Source: G020353115 sp964640125 (lineage in GTDB: Bacteria > Bacteroidota > Bacteroidia > Bacteroidales > VadinHA17). Taken from it: a DNA stretch of 64,000 nucleotides. This document shows, in pieces, positions 14,832 through 23,864 of this stretch. Numbering within the stretch: position 1 is the stretch's first letter; each line of letters starts with the position of its first letter. A program made the position numbers and the translations under genes. Location: contig CAZXGG010000005.1 of assembly GCA_964640125.1 (NCBI GenBank), positions 1 to 64,000 of the forward strand. Reading direction: 5' to 3'. Below the pieces are notes generated by a model. That model did no database searches. It was given only the letters and a program-made list of their open reading frames with translations, and had not been told where the DNA came from.

Positions 14832-15335
14832 ATGAGTCAAAAAGAAGATAAACCATTAAAAAAAGTATGCATCATCTGTGCAAAAGGAAGTATTGAAGAT
14901 GTATATGCAACCCTGGTAATGGCGAATGGCGCCGTTATGGAGGGCATTGAGGCCAAGGTGTTTTTTACCTTTTTCGGATTGGATGCCATTACAAAGAAAC
15001 AGATGAAGAAGTTACATACAGGTGTGGTTGGAAATCCTGCCATGAGGATGCCCGGGGGACTTCCTTTTCCAACATTCCTCGGTGTTCTGCCCGGAGTGGA
15101 GGCCGGTGTTTCCGTCATGATGAAAAGTCAGATGGAAAAACTGGATATTCCTCCCGTTGATGAATTCCTCGATATGATTACAGCAGGGGGTGGAGAGATC
15201 TATGCCTGTAAACTGGCAACCGACATGTTTAAGCTGAAGAAGGAAGATCTTTCAGAACATGTTATTGATATCATCACCATAGGTGATTTTTATGCATTGG
15301 CTGGTGGTGAAAACACACAGATAATTTTTACCTAA
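14832..15335 (+). CDS. DsrE/DsrF/DrsH-like (DsrE2-type) sulfur-transfer protein
   Basis: This 167-residue protein has the DsrE fold: KKVCIICAKGSIEDVYATLVMANGA at the start, VFFTFFGLDAI, a FPTFLGVLPG loop and MITAGGGEIYACKLATDMF. Cysteines in ICAKGS and YACKLA are the likely persulfide-carrying residues of the DsrE2 group. The ATG at 14832 is chosen; an in-frame GTG at 14805 would overlap the DsrC-like stop. It is the last gene of the sulfur operon, followed by a strong terminator. Confidence 0.9.
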   Translation: MSQKEDKPLKKVCIICAKGSIEDVYATLVMANGAVMEGIEAKVFFTFFGLDAITKKQMKKLHTGVVGNPAMRMPGGLPFPTFLGVLPGVEAGVSVMMKSQMEKLDIPPVDEFLDMITAGGGEIYACKLATDMFKLKKEDLSEHVIDIITIGDFYALAGGENTQIIFT

Positions 15336-15363
15336 ACGAAGCAATCATTTTTTCAATCCGCTT

Positions 15364-15393
15364 AATCCCTGTATTTTTACAGGGATTTTTTTT
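15364..15393 (+). terminator. Rho-independent terminator of the sulfur operon
   Basis: A perfect 10-bp stem (AATCCCTGTA / TACAGGGATT) with a TTTT loop is followed by a run of T. It lies 28 bases after the stop of the DsrE-like gene. Confidence 0.9.
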
Positions 15394-15422
15394 GCTATTT
15401 TGTTAACTATTATTTCCATGTG

Positions 15423-15992
15423 ATGGATCCGCAACAGGTAACGGGAATTATTCTGGCAGGAGGCAACAGCTCAAGAATGGGCTTTGACAAAGGCCTGACT
15501 GATTTTCGGGGCAAACCGCTTATTCAATACTCCATCGACATCCTTCAAGGGATTTGTTCCGGGATCATTATCAGCACCAACTCGCCCTCCTATCATCAAC
15601 TGGGTTTTCCGGTTCAGAGTGACATCCTCCCCGGAGCAGGTCCAATGGGTGGTATTTATTCATCGCTTATGCACTCGGAAACGGAGCACAATCTGGTATT
15701 ATCATGTGATACGCCTTTCGTAACTCCTGCCCTGCTGCAACGTCTCCTGGAAAATGCAAAAGGATACCAGGTAGTACTGCCTGCTTCAAAACCAGGGTTC
15801 GCAGAACCGCTTATTGGATATTATAACAAAAACAACACCACGGCCATGCTGGGTTTCATCGAAGGTGGTAATGTAAAACTAATTGATTATATTGAAACCA
15901 CATTTTATCGGTTCATTCCGGTGCATAGTGATCCGGATCAGTTCATTAATTTAAACACACCGGAAGATTTTAGAAACTTCGAGAAACAGTAA
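15423..15992 (+). CDS. mobA: Molybdenum cofactor guanylyltransferase
   Basis: This 190-residue protein starts with the nucleotide-binding signature GIILAGGNSSRMGFDKG, followed by LSCDTPFVTPALLQRL with the metal-binding aspartate and a terminal INLNTPEDF. MobA attaches GMP to molybdopterin to make the bis-MGD cofactor of DMSO-reductase-family enzymes such as formate dehydrogenase. The ATG at 15423 is used rather than the GTG just before it. No other moa/moe genes are in the window. A membrane protein gene follows after 22 bases. Confidence 0.9.
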   Translation: MDPQQVTGIILAGGNSSRMGFDKGLTDFRGKPLIQYSIDILQGICSGIIISTNSPSYHQLGFPVQSDILPGAGPMGGIYSSLMHSETEHNLVLSCDTPFVTPALLQRLLENAKGYQVVLPASKPGFAEPLIGYYNKNNTTAMLGFIEGGNVKLIDYIETTFYRFIPVHSDPDQFINLNTPEDFRNFEKQ

Positions 15993-16014
15993 GAGAAGAA
16001 CAAATTTTTCCCCG

Positions 16015-17256
16015 ATGGTCAGAACCTCTGATACAGCCCAGCTTGATCAATTGTGGATAAAAGCATCCGTAACCGGTGGGTTATGGGCTGCTGTAGAGAT
16101 CATTCTGGGCAGTTTTTTACACAACCTGAAATTCCCCTTTGCCGGAACGATCTTAACCGCTATTGGGATTATTTTCCTTATCTCTTTTTATCAGATCTGG
16201 CCGGAAAAAGGATTGATCTGGCGTGCCGGCCTGGTATGTGCTCTCATGAAGTCGATCTCTCCCAGTGCGGTAATTCTGGGACCAATGATCGGAATTTTTA
16301 CGGAAGCGCTCCTGCTGGATTTAACCATCCGCATCGGGGGGAATTGGTTGTTCAGTTATGCATTGGGTGGTGCTCTGGCAATGATCAGCACCCTGTTACA
16401 CAAAGTGATCAGTCTGTTAATTTATTACGGCTTTAACCTGATCCCGATCTATGAAAACATCTATTCCTTTGCATTACGACAGCTCCGTCTGCCCGAATCC
16501 AGTCCATGGAATCTCTTGCTTATTTTCCTGGTCATTTACATCATTGCAGGTATAATTTCTTCCCTAATCGGGTACATTATTGGAAGGAAATCAAAACAGA
16601 TCGAGGTTTCCAGACCCTTGAACATACAATTCAATAATCCAGGGAAAGAGTTATTTACCCTGCCTTCAAAACAAAGTTTTTCCCTTCCGCTTTTCTTTAT
16701 ACACCTGATCTCTGTACTGATGGGTATGTTTCTATTGAACAGGATGAATTTTTTCATTTCCCTGGGTTTTGTAGTGATTTATACATGCTTCACGCTGATC
16801 TATTACAGAACCCTGATCCACCGGTTCCGGAAGCCTTTTTTCTGGATCCAGATATTCCTGATGGTCATTGTAGCTGGATTATTCTGGGAAAACCTATCCA
16901 GCAATGATACGGCATTTTCAATTACGGGTATATGGATTGGTATTGAGATGTGTTTGCGGGCAATCCTGATCTTTGTGGGATTTTCTTCTATCTCCATTGA
17001 GATTCGTAATCCTATCATTAAAGCCTTTCTAATCAAAAAGGGGTTCCGGAAAATATATTTATCTGTCTCCATGGCGTTCGCAGCGCTACCCCTGATGATT
17101 GAGCGAATTTCCAATCCCTTTCATTTCCTGATCAGACCGGGAAAATCCATTTCACTCATCGCGAATGATGCTCGTTCATGGTTATCCATTTTTGAAGTGG
17201 AAAAAACCCAACCCCGGATCAATGAAATGGACCGGGATGAGTCTGACCGATTGTGA
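16015..17256 (+). CDS. Polytopic membrane protein, possible ECF-type transporter fusion
   Basis: This 413-residue protein has about ten hydrophobic segments. The N-terminal half (about residues 20-190: GGLWAAVEIILGSFLHN, LVCALMKSISPSAV, LGPMIGIFTEALLLD) resembles substrate-binding (S) components of energy-coupling-factor transporters. After a cytosolic linker, the second half (about 225-390) could be an EcfT-like transmembrane part, though its coupling motifs are not clear. It is probably cotranscribed with mobA, so molybdate- or cofactor-related transport is possible. No ATPase gene lies next to it. The assignment is by hydropathy and weak resemblance only. Confidence 0.5.
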   Translation: MVRTSDTAQLDQLWIKASVTGGLWAAVEIILGSFLHNLKFPFAGTILTAIGIIFLISFYQIWPEKGLIWRAGLVCALMKSISPSAVILGPMIGIFTEALLLDLTIRIGGNWLFSYALGGALAMISTLLHKVISLLIYYGFNLIPIYENIYSFALRQLRLPESSPWNLLLIFLVIYIIAGIISSLIGYIIGRKSKQIEVSRPLNIQFNNPGKELFTLPSKQSFSLPLFFIHLISVLMGMFLLNRMNFFISLGFVVIYTCFTLIYYRTLIHRFRKPFFWIQIFLMVIVAGLFWENLSSNDTAFSITGIWIGIEMCLRAILIFVGFSSISIEIRNPIIKAFLIKKGFRKIYLSVSMAFAALPLMIERISNPFHFLIRPGKSISLIANDARSWLSIFEVEKTQPRINEMDRDESDRL

Positions 17257-17314
17257 AGTGCGGAATTACCGAAAACGGGACAGGATATGTTCACCCGCTT
17301 AAATAAAGGAAGGC

Positions 17315-17551
17315 CTACTCGTCATCCACCTCTTCGAAATCAACATAATCCCCATCCTCATTACCGATATGTTTTTTCTTATCGGGGATATAATCAATGG
17401 TTACTTCTCCCTCCTTTTTTTTCTGGTTAGGTTCCGGTTGCCCGTCTCGATGTTCTGTTGTATCAGGTTTCCTGAACAACCATACCAGGAGTCGTATCAG
17501 GTAATATAACCCGATTAAAATCAGTATTGTTCGTAACAGGCCAACCAGCAT
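17315..17551 (-). CDS. DUF4834 family small membrane protein
   Basis: This 78-residue protein has one N-terminal helix (about residues 4-25), then a charged cytosolic tail ending in GEVTIDYIPDKK and GDYVDFEEVDD, the conserved C-terminal signature of DUF4834. The family is restricted to Bacteroidota and has no known role. Confidence 0.8.
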   Translation of the reverse strand: MLVGLLRTILILIGLYYLIRLLVWLFRKPDTTEHRDGQPEPNQKKKEGEVTIDYIPDKKKHIGNEDGDYVDFEEVDDE

Positions 17552-17683
17552 ATTGGAAAAGTTTAATTCAGCTGATGAAGGTACGGATTTTTAGAGAAAG
17601 ATCTTGAATAAGCCATATTTTACAATTCAGCCGGGAGGCTCAATTGTTACGAAAGCAAATCCTTTTGAGCAGCACAATATTCT

Positions 17684-19276
17684 CTATTGTACCTGGTCCA
17701 GGATGGTGGATGGAACCAGCGGTTTATCTTTCAGTCCTTTTGCCTTGCAGCCGAAGGTAAGGTTCAGGCCAAACCGAAAGTTCAAGGTCCGCTGGTCAAA
17801 AAACATCGGGATCTTCTGCGTATCACCATTGTCCGAAATCTCGATCATTGAATAACTCAACGGAATTCGGTCGGTGACAAAGTAAAACTGGATTGGGCCA
17901 CCCCGGATCGCCATCCCGATTCCCAGGTTATTGTAAGAATAATTCATCATTGAATAACTTACGCTGAGTGAGAGAAAATTCGCCAGCAAGGTATTGGCTG
18001 AAAGGGTAACGGATTGGCGGAGTTTCCCTCCATAGATCTCTGATCGTGATAAAAGACCAACAGTTAAAAGGGGATGGATACGGTAGGTCGCACCAAGATA
18101 TATTTTAGTTGGTAACCAGGTGGTATAGGGATCATTCGAGCTCGTAAGCTCAAAAATATCAACGATGGAATCACCCAGGTTTTCAAATTCTGCATCCATG
18201 GTACTGTCGAAATCTTCACTTAACAACCCTTCACTTATATCAACACCGGTAAACTCAAACGTTCCATTCTGTTTGAAACTGTAAACGTCCTCCTTCCACT
18301 TTATAAAGCCCAGGTCAATGACACTTGCTGAGAAGTTTATCCGGTCATTCAACCTGTATTCCATACCGAGATCCACAGCAAAGCCTATATTCCCGCCATG
18401 CTCTAACAGGTAGGATGCATCCGTACCCTCCAGAACGGACAAATCAATATCTCCGGAAAAAAGTGATTCCAGCCAGGTGGCATAAAGCACATCAACAGGA
18501 TTGCCGAGGGAATCGTTAAACTCATAGGGTCCGGAACTATGCATGGTAAATTTCGAATGAAACAAGAGGTTATAGGTCTCCGGGTCAGTGTATAACCCAA
18601 TATCCACATCATCAAACGAAAAATTTGCCTTACCAAACAGCAATTTCCCTTTAAGCCCTGCAGTGAGTTTGTCCGTAATGTTCCTGGATGCTCCCACACT
18701 GTACTGCCTGTAATAGTTTATGTCAACATTGAAATTACTGAAATCAGCCGTTTTGCCAACATAAGCACCATTCCCTTGAAGCATTATGCCAAAAAGATCT
18801 TTGGGAAGCGAAAGCCTGAATGAATTTACATCAGAAAGATCGAATGTAAAATACCAGGCTTTCGATCTGAAACCAAACGTCAGCAGGCTTAAACTTACTT
18901 CAGGAGAAATATAAAGGCGGTCGTGCAGTTTGTCCAGGAAAAGATCGGTATCATAGGATGGGTGAAGGGGTGTAATAAGGGAGTCGGCAAATTCTCCCGA
19001 ACCCTTGAAAATGATATCGTCAAAGTCCAAACTGTTGTTGTCATACCCCAATGAAATGGATGAGAGGGCCGGGAATCCGATATAGATATTACATTTCGGC
19101 TGAAAGGCAGGATTAAGATAGTGGTTCTGGGGTACTCCCTTCATATGATACAGTGTGTTATTCATTTGTGCAAATGAAGATGGTGCAGAGAAGCAAGCCA
19201 TAAACAGGAGAATCCCCAATGACTTTTTACCTTGTTTAGAAAATTGGATCATTTGTGCATGTATTTTATGAATCAA
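17684..19276 (-). CDS. DUF5723 family outer-membrane beta-barrel protein
   Basis: This 530-residue exported protein has a signal peptide ending near SSFAQ. The mature part starts NNTLYHMKGVPQNHYLNPAFQPKCNIYIGFPALSS, typical of DUF5723, followed by alternating beta strands ending in an aromatic strand. It looks like an FadL/PorP-like outer-membrane barrel. Translation could start at 19276 or at the inner ATG at 19252. It lies nine bases after the lipoprotein gene, so the two probably form an operon, likely with the DUF3352 gene upstream. Confidence 0.82.
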   Translation of the reverse strand: MIHKIHAQMIQFSKQGKKSLGILLFMACFSAPSSFAQMNNTLYHMKGVPQNHYLNPAFQPKCNIYIGFPALSSISLGYDNNSLDFDDIIFKGSGEFADSLITPLHPSYDTDLFLDKLHDRLYISPEVSLSLLTFGFRSKAWYFTFDLSDVNSFRLSLPKDLFGIMLQGNGAYVGKTADFSNFNVDINYYRQYSVGASRNITDKLTAGLKGKLLFGKANFSFDDVDIGLYTDPETYNLLFHSKFTMHSSGPYEFNDSLGNPVDVLYATWLESLFSGDIDLSVLEGTDASYLLEHGGNIGFAVDLGMEYRLNDRINFSASVIDLGFIKWKEDVYSFKQNGTFEFTGVDISEGLLSEDFDSTMDAEFENLGDSIVDIFELTSSNDPYTTWLPTKIYLGATYRIHPLLTVGLLSRSEIYGGKLRQSVTLSANTLLANFLSLSVSYSMMNYSYNNLGIGMAIRGGPIQFYFVTDRIPLSYSMIEISDNGDTQKIPMFFDQRTLNFRFGLNLTFGCKAKGLKDKPLVPSTILDQVQ

Positions 19277-19285
19277 CTGGCTCTC

Positions 19286-20947
19286 CTATTCCCGTGAATT
19301 CAATCTGAAATCTGCCCTGATCGCCAGGTTAAAATCAATCGTATAATAGGAAAATATTTTAACCGGTGGTTGTCCCAGATCGGTCGTTACCAGATCTGCG
19401 CACAATTTTATGTATTTCACCGGTTTGAGTTTGTCCAGATCATCTTTTTCAATAACAATTTCAGTGACCTTATTTTCAGGACTGGTTATTCTGCCATCCG
19501 CATCCAGGTTTTCCGGATCAGAACCGAGGATCCGTTCCGGGCTGTCAAACAGGGAGTCAACCAGGGTGTAGAGTTCATCCAGGAAATAGACCTGAAGATC
19601 AATGTCGAGTGGCAACCAGTTATCCACCTCAACCCTGAAGGTCAGGCTATTTATATGATCAGATGCATCGCCAAAATCCTCTTCAAAGTCAAAATCCAGG
19701 GAGTCTTCTTCAAAGGATAATCCACTGGCTGATAACCAGAGGGGGACCACGACTTCATAATCAACATCGATCCGGCTGGTATCCAGCACGAAATGATTTC
19801 TTTCTGATGCACTGCCCGGATCAGCTGAGGCCCTAACCCCATAGGTTATCAGGTCCGGTTTTATTTCAATGGCATCAGCAATGTTGCTGTTCTCACCGGA
19901 AACGGTAAACACGGTAAATTTCGATTGTCCGATCTCAGTGAGGGAAGGTGCCTCTATGATAAATGGCATATAACCGGGATCAAATGCAATATCAACCATC
20001 TGTCCTGACTCGGTTGAGGTTCCGCTCAGATTAAATAGTTCTCCCTGAATGGGAACCCCGAATGAATTCCGAATGTTGAAAATAAACTGGGGATTTTCAA
20101 ACCGGATGTTCCCTTCCGGAAATTCTTCAAAAAATTCCAGTTCAATCTCCCCACTATCCGACAGGAACTGATAATCACCAATGTATCCAAACGCTGCAAA
20201 AAAGTCGAGGTTTGCAAAGTCCATGGTGATTTCGCATGTTTCTCCTGCGTTAATTGGTGCCCCGGAGTTGATCAGTTTTAGCTCAAAATTCACGGGCAAA
20301 AGAGTAGTATCGGGTTGGGAATTATCAAAATAGAGGTCGTATCCGGCTACGTCGATCAGCTTATTCATGCTGAACGATCCATCTGCTGAACTGATCTGAA
20401 CCACTTCTTCAAACGGCACATCCCCGTTCATGATGTAATCGGAGGTAATGGTCAGGATACCCAAATGGTGAAACTGGGATGTCACCGATAAATTGAGGTC
20501 CCCCTGTTTCAGATAAATGCTGTCAAGTTTACCGCCGTTTTCAATGGCAAACTTAAAATTCTTCACTTTGTTATAGGTCAGGGTATCACCAACGCCGCTG
20601 CCCAGGAATTCCGGAGTGGTAATTTCCGAATCGATATAGATCTGCAAAAAATTCTGTGGTTTAATGGTAACCAGACCACTTGCAATTTCTGAAATGAGTG
20701 AATCCGAATAGGTAAAATGGATAAGGAATTCATCGTCAACAAATGTATATCCCTCCGTATCATATTCTTCAATGATCTCATCGAGTGACAAATTCGCCTG
20801 TATAACAGGTCCCATGAAATTCGGAGACCATTCGACTTCGTCGGCAAGTTTATCCATGTCATAATTCTTCACACAGGAAATGGGTATAAAAAAGATTAGA
20901 AGAGCGACCAGAATGACTGGAATGTATGGCTTTTTCATCTGTTTCAT
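19286..20947 (-). CDS. Large secreted lipoprotein of unknown function
   Basis: This 553-residue protein has a type II signal sequence (VALLIFFIPISC, lipid-attachment Cys near residue 25) and a mature part rich in beta strands. Repeated segments such as LDFDFEEDFGDASDHINSLTFRVEVDNWLPLDIDLQVYF look like immunoglobulin-like modules. No catalytic motif is visible. Its constant partner here is the DUF5723 barrel, suggesting a surface-exposed or periplasmic subunit of the same complex. An ATG three codons in (20938) is an alternative start. Confidence 0.75.
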   Translation of the reverse strand: MKQMKKPYIPVILVALLIFFIPISCVKNYDMDKLADEVEWSPNFMGPVIQANLSLDEIIEEYDTEGYTFVDDEFLIHFTYSDSLISEIASGLVTIKPQNFLQIYIDSEITTPEFLGSGVGDTLTYNKVKNFKFAIENGGKLDSIYLKQGDLNLSVTSQFHHLGILTITSDYIMNGDVPFEEVVQISSADGSFSMNKLIDVAGYDLYFDNSQPDTTLLPVNFELKLINSGAPINAGETCEITMDFANLDFFAAFGYIGDYQFLSDSGEIELEFFEEFPEGNIRFENPQFIFNIRNSFGVPIQGELFNLSGTSTESGQMVDIAFDPGYMPFIIEAPSLTEIGQSKFTVFTVSGENSNIADAIEIKPDLITYGVRASADPGSASERNHFVLDTSRIDVDYEVVVPLWLSASGLSFEEDSLDFDFEEDFGDASDHINSLTFRVEVDNWLPLDIDLQVYFLDELYTLVDSLFDSPERILGSDPENLDADGRITSPENKVTEIVIEKDDLDKLKPVKYIKLCADLVTTDLGQPPVKIFSYYTIDFNLAIRADFRLNSRE

Positions 20948-20970
20948 CGTCAGTTACTATTAAAGATTAT

Positions 20971-23742
20971 TTATTGTACGGAATAGTTGTACAAAAAGTT
21001 ATCCTCATTGCCTACGATCAGGTTAAATGTACTTCCGGATGATTTAAATCTGCCAATGGAGAAGAGGGTGCTCCCGGTTAAAGGGAAGCCAGTATAGAGT
21101 TCACCATCGTTGTTAATCAGGTAAATCCGGTTTCCCTGACGGGAGACTATCCCGATTTTTTTGTTGGTCGTGGAAAAGGTATAACACACCGGTTTCAAAT
21201 CAATATCTTCATCAAAATCATATGAAAACATTTTGGACCTGTTTTGTGAGAACACCTCCAGGCGTCCCTGATCCAGAAAGACCAGATCATTGGATCCGTC
21301 ACCATCCATATCCTCCAGATCGAAAAAGTGATCTGCTGAATATTCTTTGATCTTCAGGGTTTCTATTCGTCCGGAAAAGGAGATGAAGTGAACTGTTCCT
21401 GCAGTATCGGTTATCGCCATTCTGGGGTTGCTGCTACCTGGCGGATAGTCAAGACAAATGTTATTCCTTTTCGATTTTGGGATCACCTGATTTAGTTTTT
21501 CTCGTGTATTCCCTCTCCGGTCCACGATATAGATCTTCAACTGATCAGCAAAAACAATATAATCCCTGTTGCTGATCCTGAAATGTTGAATTTCAGAGGT
21601 TACTTTGCTTTCTGTACCCTTAAACGACCATCCCTTAACAATATTCCCCTCCTTTGAATAGACATATACATTTTGATCTTCACCGGCTACAAAGATGCGA
21701 TAATCTCTGGACTTATCATAATCGAAGACCGATATTGGATTGGTGGCTTTTGCCCGGAGATTAACCGGATACCGTTCCACGTAATTGCCATTGCGGTCAA
21801 TCAGATGGATCTTGCTTCGGGTATTGAACAGCAGTTGCAACTTGTTGTTTTTGTAATAATCGATCTGATACACATTCCCTATGATTTTTTCGCTTATCGG
21901 CACTTTCCAGAGGACCCTTCCTGCGGAATTGATCAGATAAATGTTGTTCCGGTTATCCTGAATAAAAATCTCATTATCGTGTGTGTAATGATTCTCTACA
22001 AATTGTGGTTTAAATGATATGCTTGTATCCAGAAGGCTTTCCCAGACCGTTAATGCCTCCTCTTTGAAGAGGGGTTGAAATTTTACGAAAACATTATTAT
22101 ATGCCATGGAATGATCGACTGAAAACTGTATGCCCAGTCCCTGCAGTTTTCGAAGTGGGGCAACATGTTCCTCGATCCCGTCTGAAAGGGTGGAAGGAAT
22201 GTAGGGAGACACTACGGTTTGTAATCTGGGAATATCGATATAGAGGTGAAAATTGGACCTGGAAGAGAGGTTTTCAGCAAACTCCCTGTATGAAAGGTCG
22301 CTCTGAAGTGTTTTTCGGAGAATGTTTTGATGAACCAACCTGGATAAAGTCTGAGCTGAATTGCCAAAAAAGAGGTAATTATCAACGAAAGTAAAATGGG
22401 TAAATTCGGCCTTTCCAAACAATTTCCCAAACAGCGTTTCCGGTAATGATGGAACAGGAAACTGATAGACAGGGAACTCGGTCTCTGCATCAATCCTGTA
22501 GCGGCTAAAATACCGGGAAAGATTCTGATTCTTCTTCTGGGCATAGCTCCGGATCAGATTTACGAGAGCTTCCTCTGCTTCACTCCTGCTTCGCGTTTTG
22601 AAAAATAGCAGGCTGTTTTGTGCCCGGGTAAAATTCTTGATATCCATCAGGGCAATGCCCATTTCATCTTCCAGCAATGAATAAAACACCTCCTGCACAT
22701 CCTGGTCAAACAGATCCTGCATCCGTGTTACCTCATTTCGATAGGCGTTTATTTTTCCTGTCTCTTTTAACAATTGTTCGTAGCGAACCTGAAATTCCTG
22801 GAAGTCTGTGATCCCCAAATCGAGAAAAGCAATTGTATTTGCCGGAAGTACCTCTTCAACTTGTAACATAGGCGCAGCCTGGTTATTCAAAAGATTGAGC
22901 CATGAAGTGGTCGAGTCGCTTCCAAATGAAAATCCATTCAGCAGAATATTGTTCTCCTTGATATTGACATCCAGTTCAGCCCATTCGCCAACAGAAACGG
23001 ATTCCTTAACCACGGAACGATATTGGTCATTTAAAAGAAGAGAAAATAAATCCGGTATCCGTTCGAAATTAACATAGAGGTTGGCATCTACATTTTTACC
23101 TGCCGTTCCCGATACTTTCCTGAATCCATAGGAATCGATAATCCGTTCATCCAATTCAATCTGACGCAAGGCACGTTCCAGCAGTATGGTGGATGAGCTG
23201 ATTATGAATAACCTGTTGGAAACCGCGTATGAGAAACCGCTATCGCCGTTTCCTTTACCTGCGCCAATTTGAAAGATTTTTATCCGGTTGTACTCTTTCT
23301 GCGTAATGGATCTGTCCCCAATCAGATCGCCGACCAGATCCTGGATCTGCTTGTCATTTATCCCCTGCGGAATTTTTATTATCCAGATCAAACCAACTTT
23401 GTTTTTCCCGGTCTGATGTGCTGAGACATAAAGAGAATTCCGTTGAATGAGTTCTTTGCATGTTTGAACATTTTGGATGATTGAATCCAAAAGGAGCATC
23501 TGCCGGTCAATCCGCTCTATTCCCTTGAAATGCATGAGTTCCTTCCAAATCTTATTTTCCTGATTCACTTTGTGAATGAATCCCTCAAAATCATTCGTTT
23601 CAAAAATTAATGCGGCATCCACGGGTACCGCTCTCAAAGCATCCAGGGCAGCATCACCGGATCTGTTCAGTAGAAGGTAACCAACGATAATGAGTGCTAT
23701 TACCAGGGCTGAACCGGATACAGCATAGAGCGTTTTAGACAT
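20971..23742 (-). CDS. DUF3352 protein with C-terminal propeller-like repeats
   Basis: This 923-residue protein has one N-terminal membrane helix (about residues 5-27) and a large extracytoplasmic part. Residues about 30-540 are DUF3352-like (ALRAVPVDAALIFETNDFEGFI, FLDLGITDF). From about 560 onward there are repeated blade-like segments (NNIYLINSAGRVLWKVPI, SKIHLIDRNGNYVERYP, QNVYVYSKEGNIVKGW, LKIYIVDRRGNTR) resembling a quinoprotein or WD-type propeller. It heads a three-gene set with the lipoprotein and DUF5723 barrel. A scaffold or sensor in the envelope is plausible; no enzyme activity can be assigned. Confidence 0.75.
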   Translation of the reverse strand: MSKTLYAVSGSALVIALIIVGYLLLNRSGDAALDALRAVPVDAALIFETNDFEGFIHKVNQENKIWKELMHFKGIERIDRQMLLLDSIIQNVQTCKELIQRNSLYVSAHQTGKNKVGLIWIIKIPQGINDKQIQDLVGDLIGDRSITQKEYNRIKIFQIGAGKGNGDSGFSYAVSNRLFIISSSTILLERALRQIELDERIIDSYGFRKVSGTAGKNVDANLYVNFERIPDLFSLLLNDQYRSVVKESVSVGEWAELDVNIKENNILLNGFSFGSDSTTSWLNLLNNQAAPMLQVEEVLPANTIAFLDLGITDFQEFQVRYEQLLKETGKINAYRNEVTRMQDLFDQDVQEVFYSLLEDEMGIALMDIKNFTRAQNSLLFFKTRSRSEAEEALVNLIRSYAQKKNQNLSRYFSRYRIDAETEFPVYQFPVPSLPETLFGKLFGKAEFTHFTFVDNYLFFGNSAQTLSRLVHQNILRKTLQSDLSYREFAENLSSRSNFHLYIDIPRLQTVVSPYIPSTLSDGIEEHVAPLRKLQGLGIQFSVDHSMAYNNVFVKFQPLFKEEALTVWESLLDTSISFKPQFVENHYTHDNEIFIQDNRNNIYLINSAGRVLWKVPISEKIIGNVYQIDYYKNNKLQLLFNTRSKIHLIDRNGNYVERYPVNLRAKATNPISVFDYDKSRDYRIFVAGEDQNVYVYSKEGNIVKGWSFKGTESKVTSEIQHFRISNRDYIVFADQLKIYIVDRRGNTREKLNQVIPKSKRNNICLDYPPGSSNPRMAITDTAGTVHFISFSGRIETLKIKEYSADHFFDLEDMDGDGSNDLVFLDQGRLEVFSQNRSKMFSYDFDEDIDLKPVCYTFSTTNKKIGIVSRQGNRIYLINNDGELYTGFPLTGSTLFSIGRFKSSGSTFNLIVGNEDNFLYNYSVQ

Positions 23743-23770
23743 GACAGATAGTAAAAATGTAGTACATCAC

Positions 23771-23778
23771 CAAATGTA
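23771..23778 (-). promoter_or_regulatory. -7 promoter element for the DUF3352 gene
   Basis: The minus strand reads TACATTTG, a full TAnnTTTG match, 29 bases before the start codon. No TTTG lies at the standard distance upstream. Confidence 0.4.
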
Positions 23779-23864
23779 AAAAAATAATTTCATACCTGAA
23801 AAGAAACAAAAATTAAGGTATTTTTAAAGTCAGTATATTCATATTCCTGATAACCTTTACGATC

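Noticed and set aside
14501..15335. Dissimilatory sulfite reduction (dsr) locus
   Set aside because: Only DsrC-like and DsrE-like carriers are present, the DsrC-like protein lacks one key cysteine, and dsrAB is absent.
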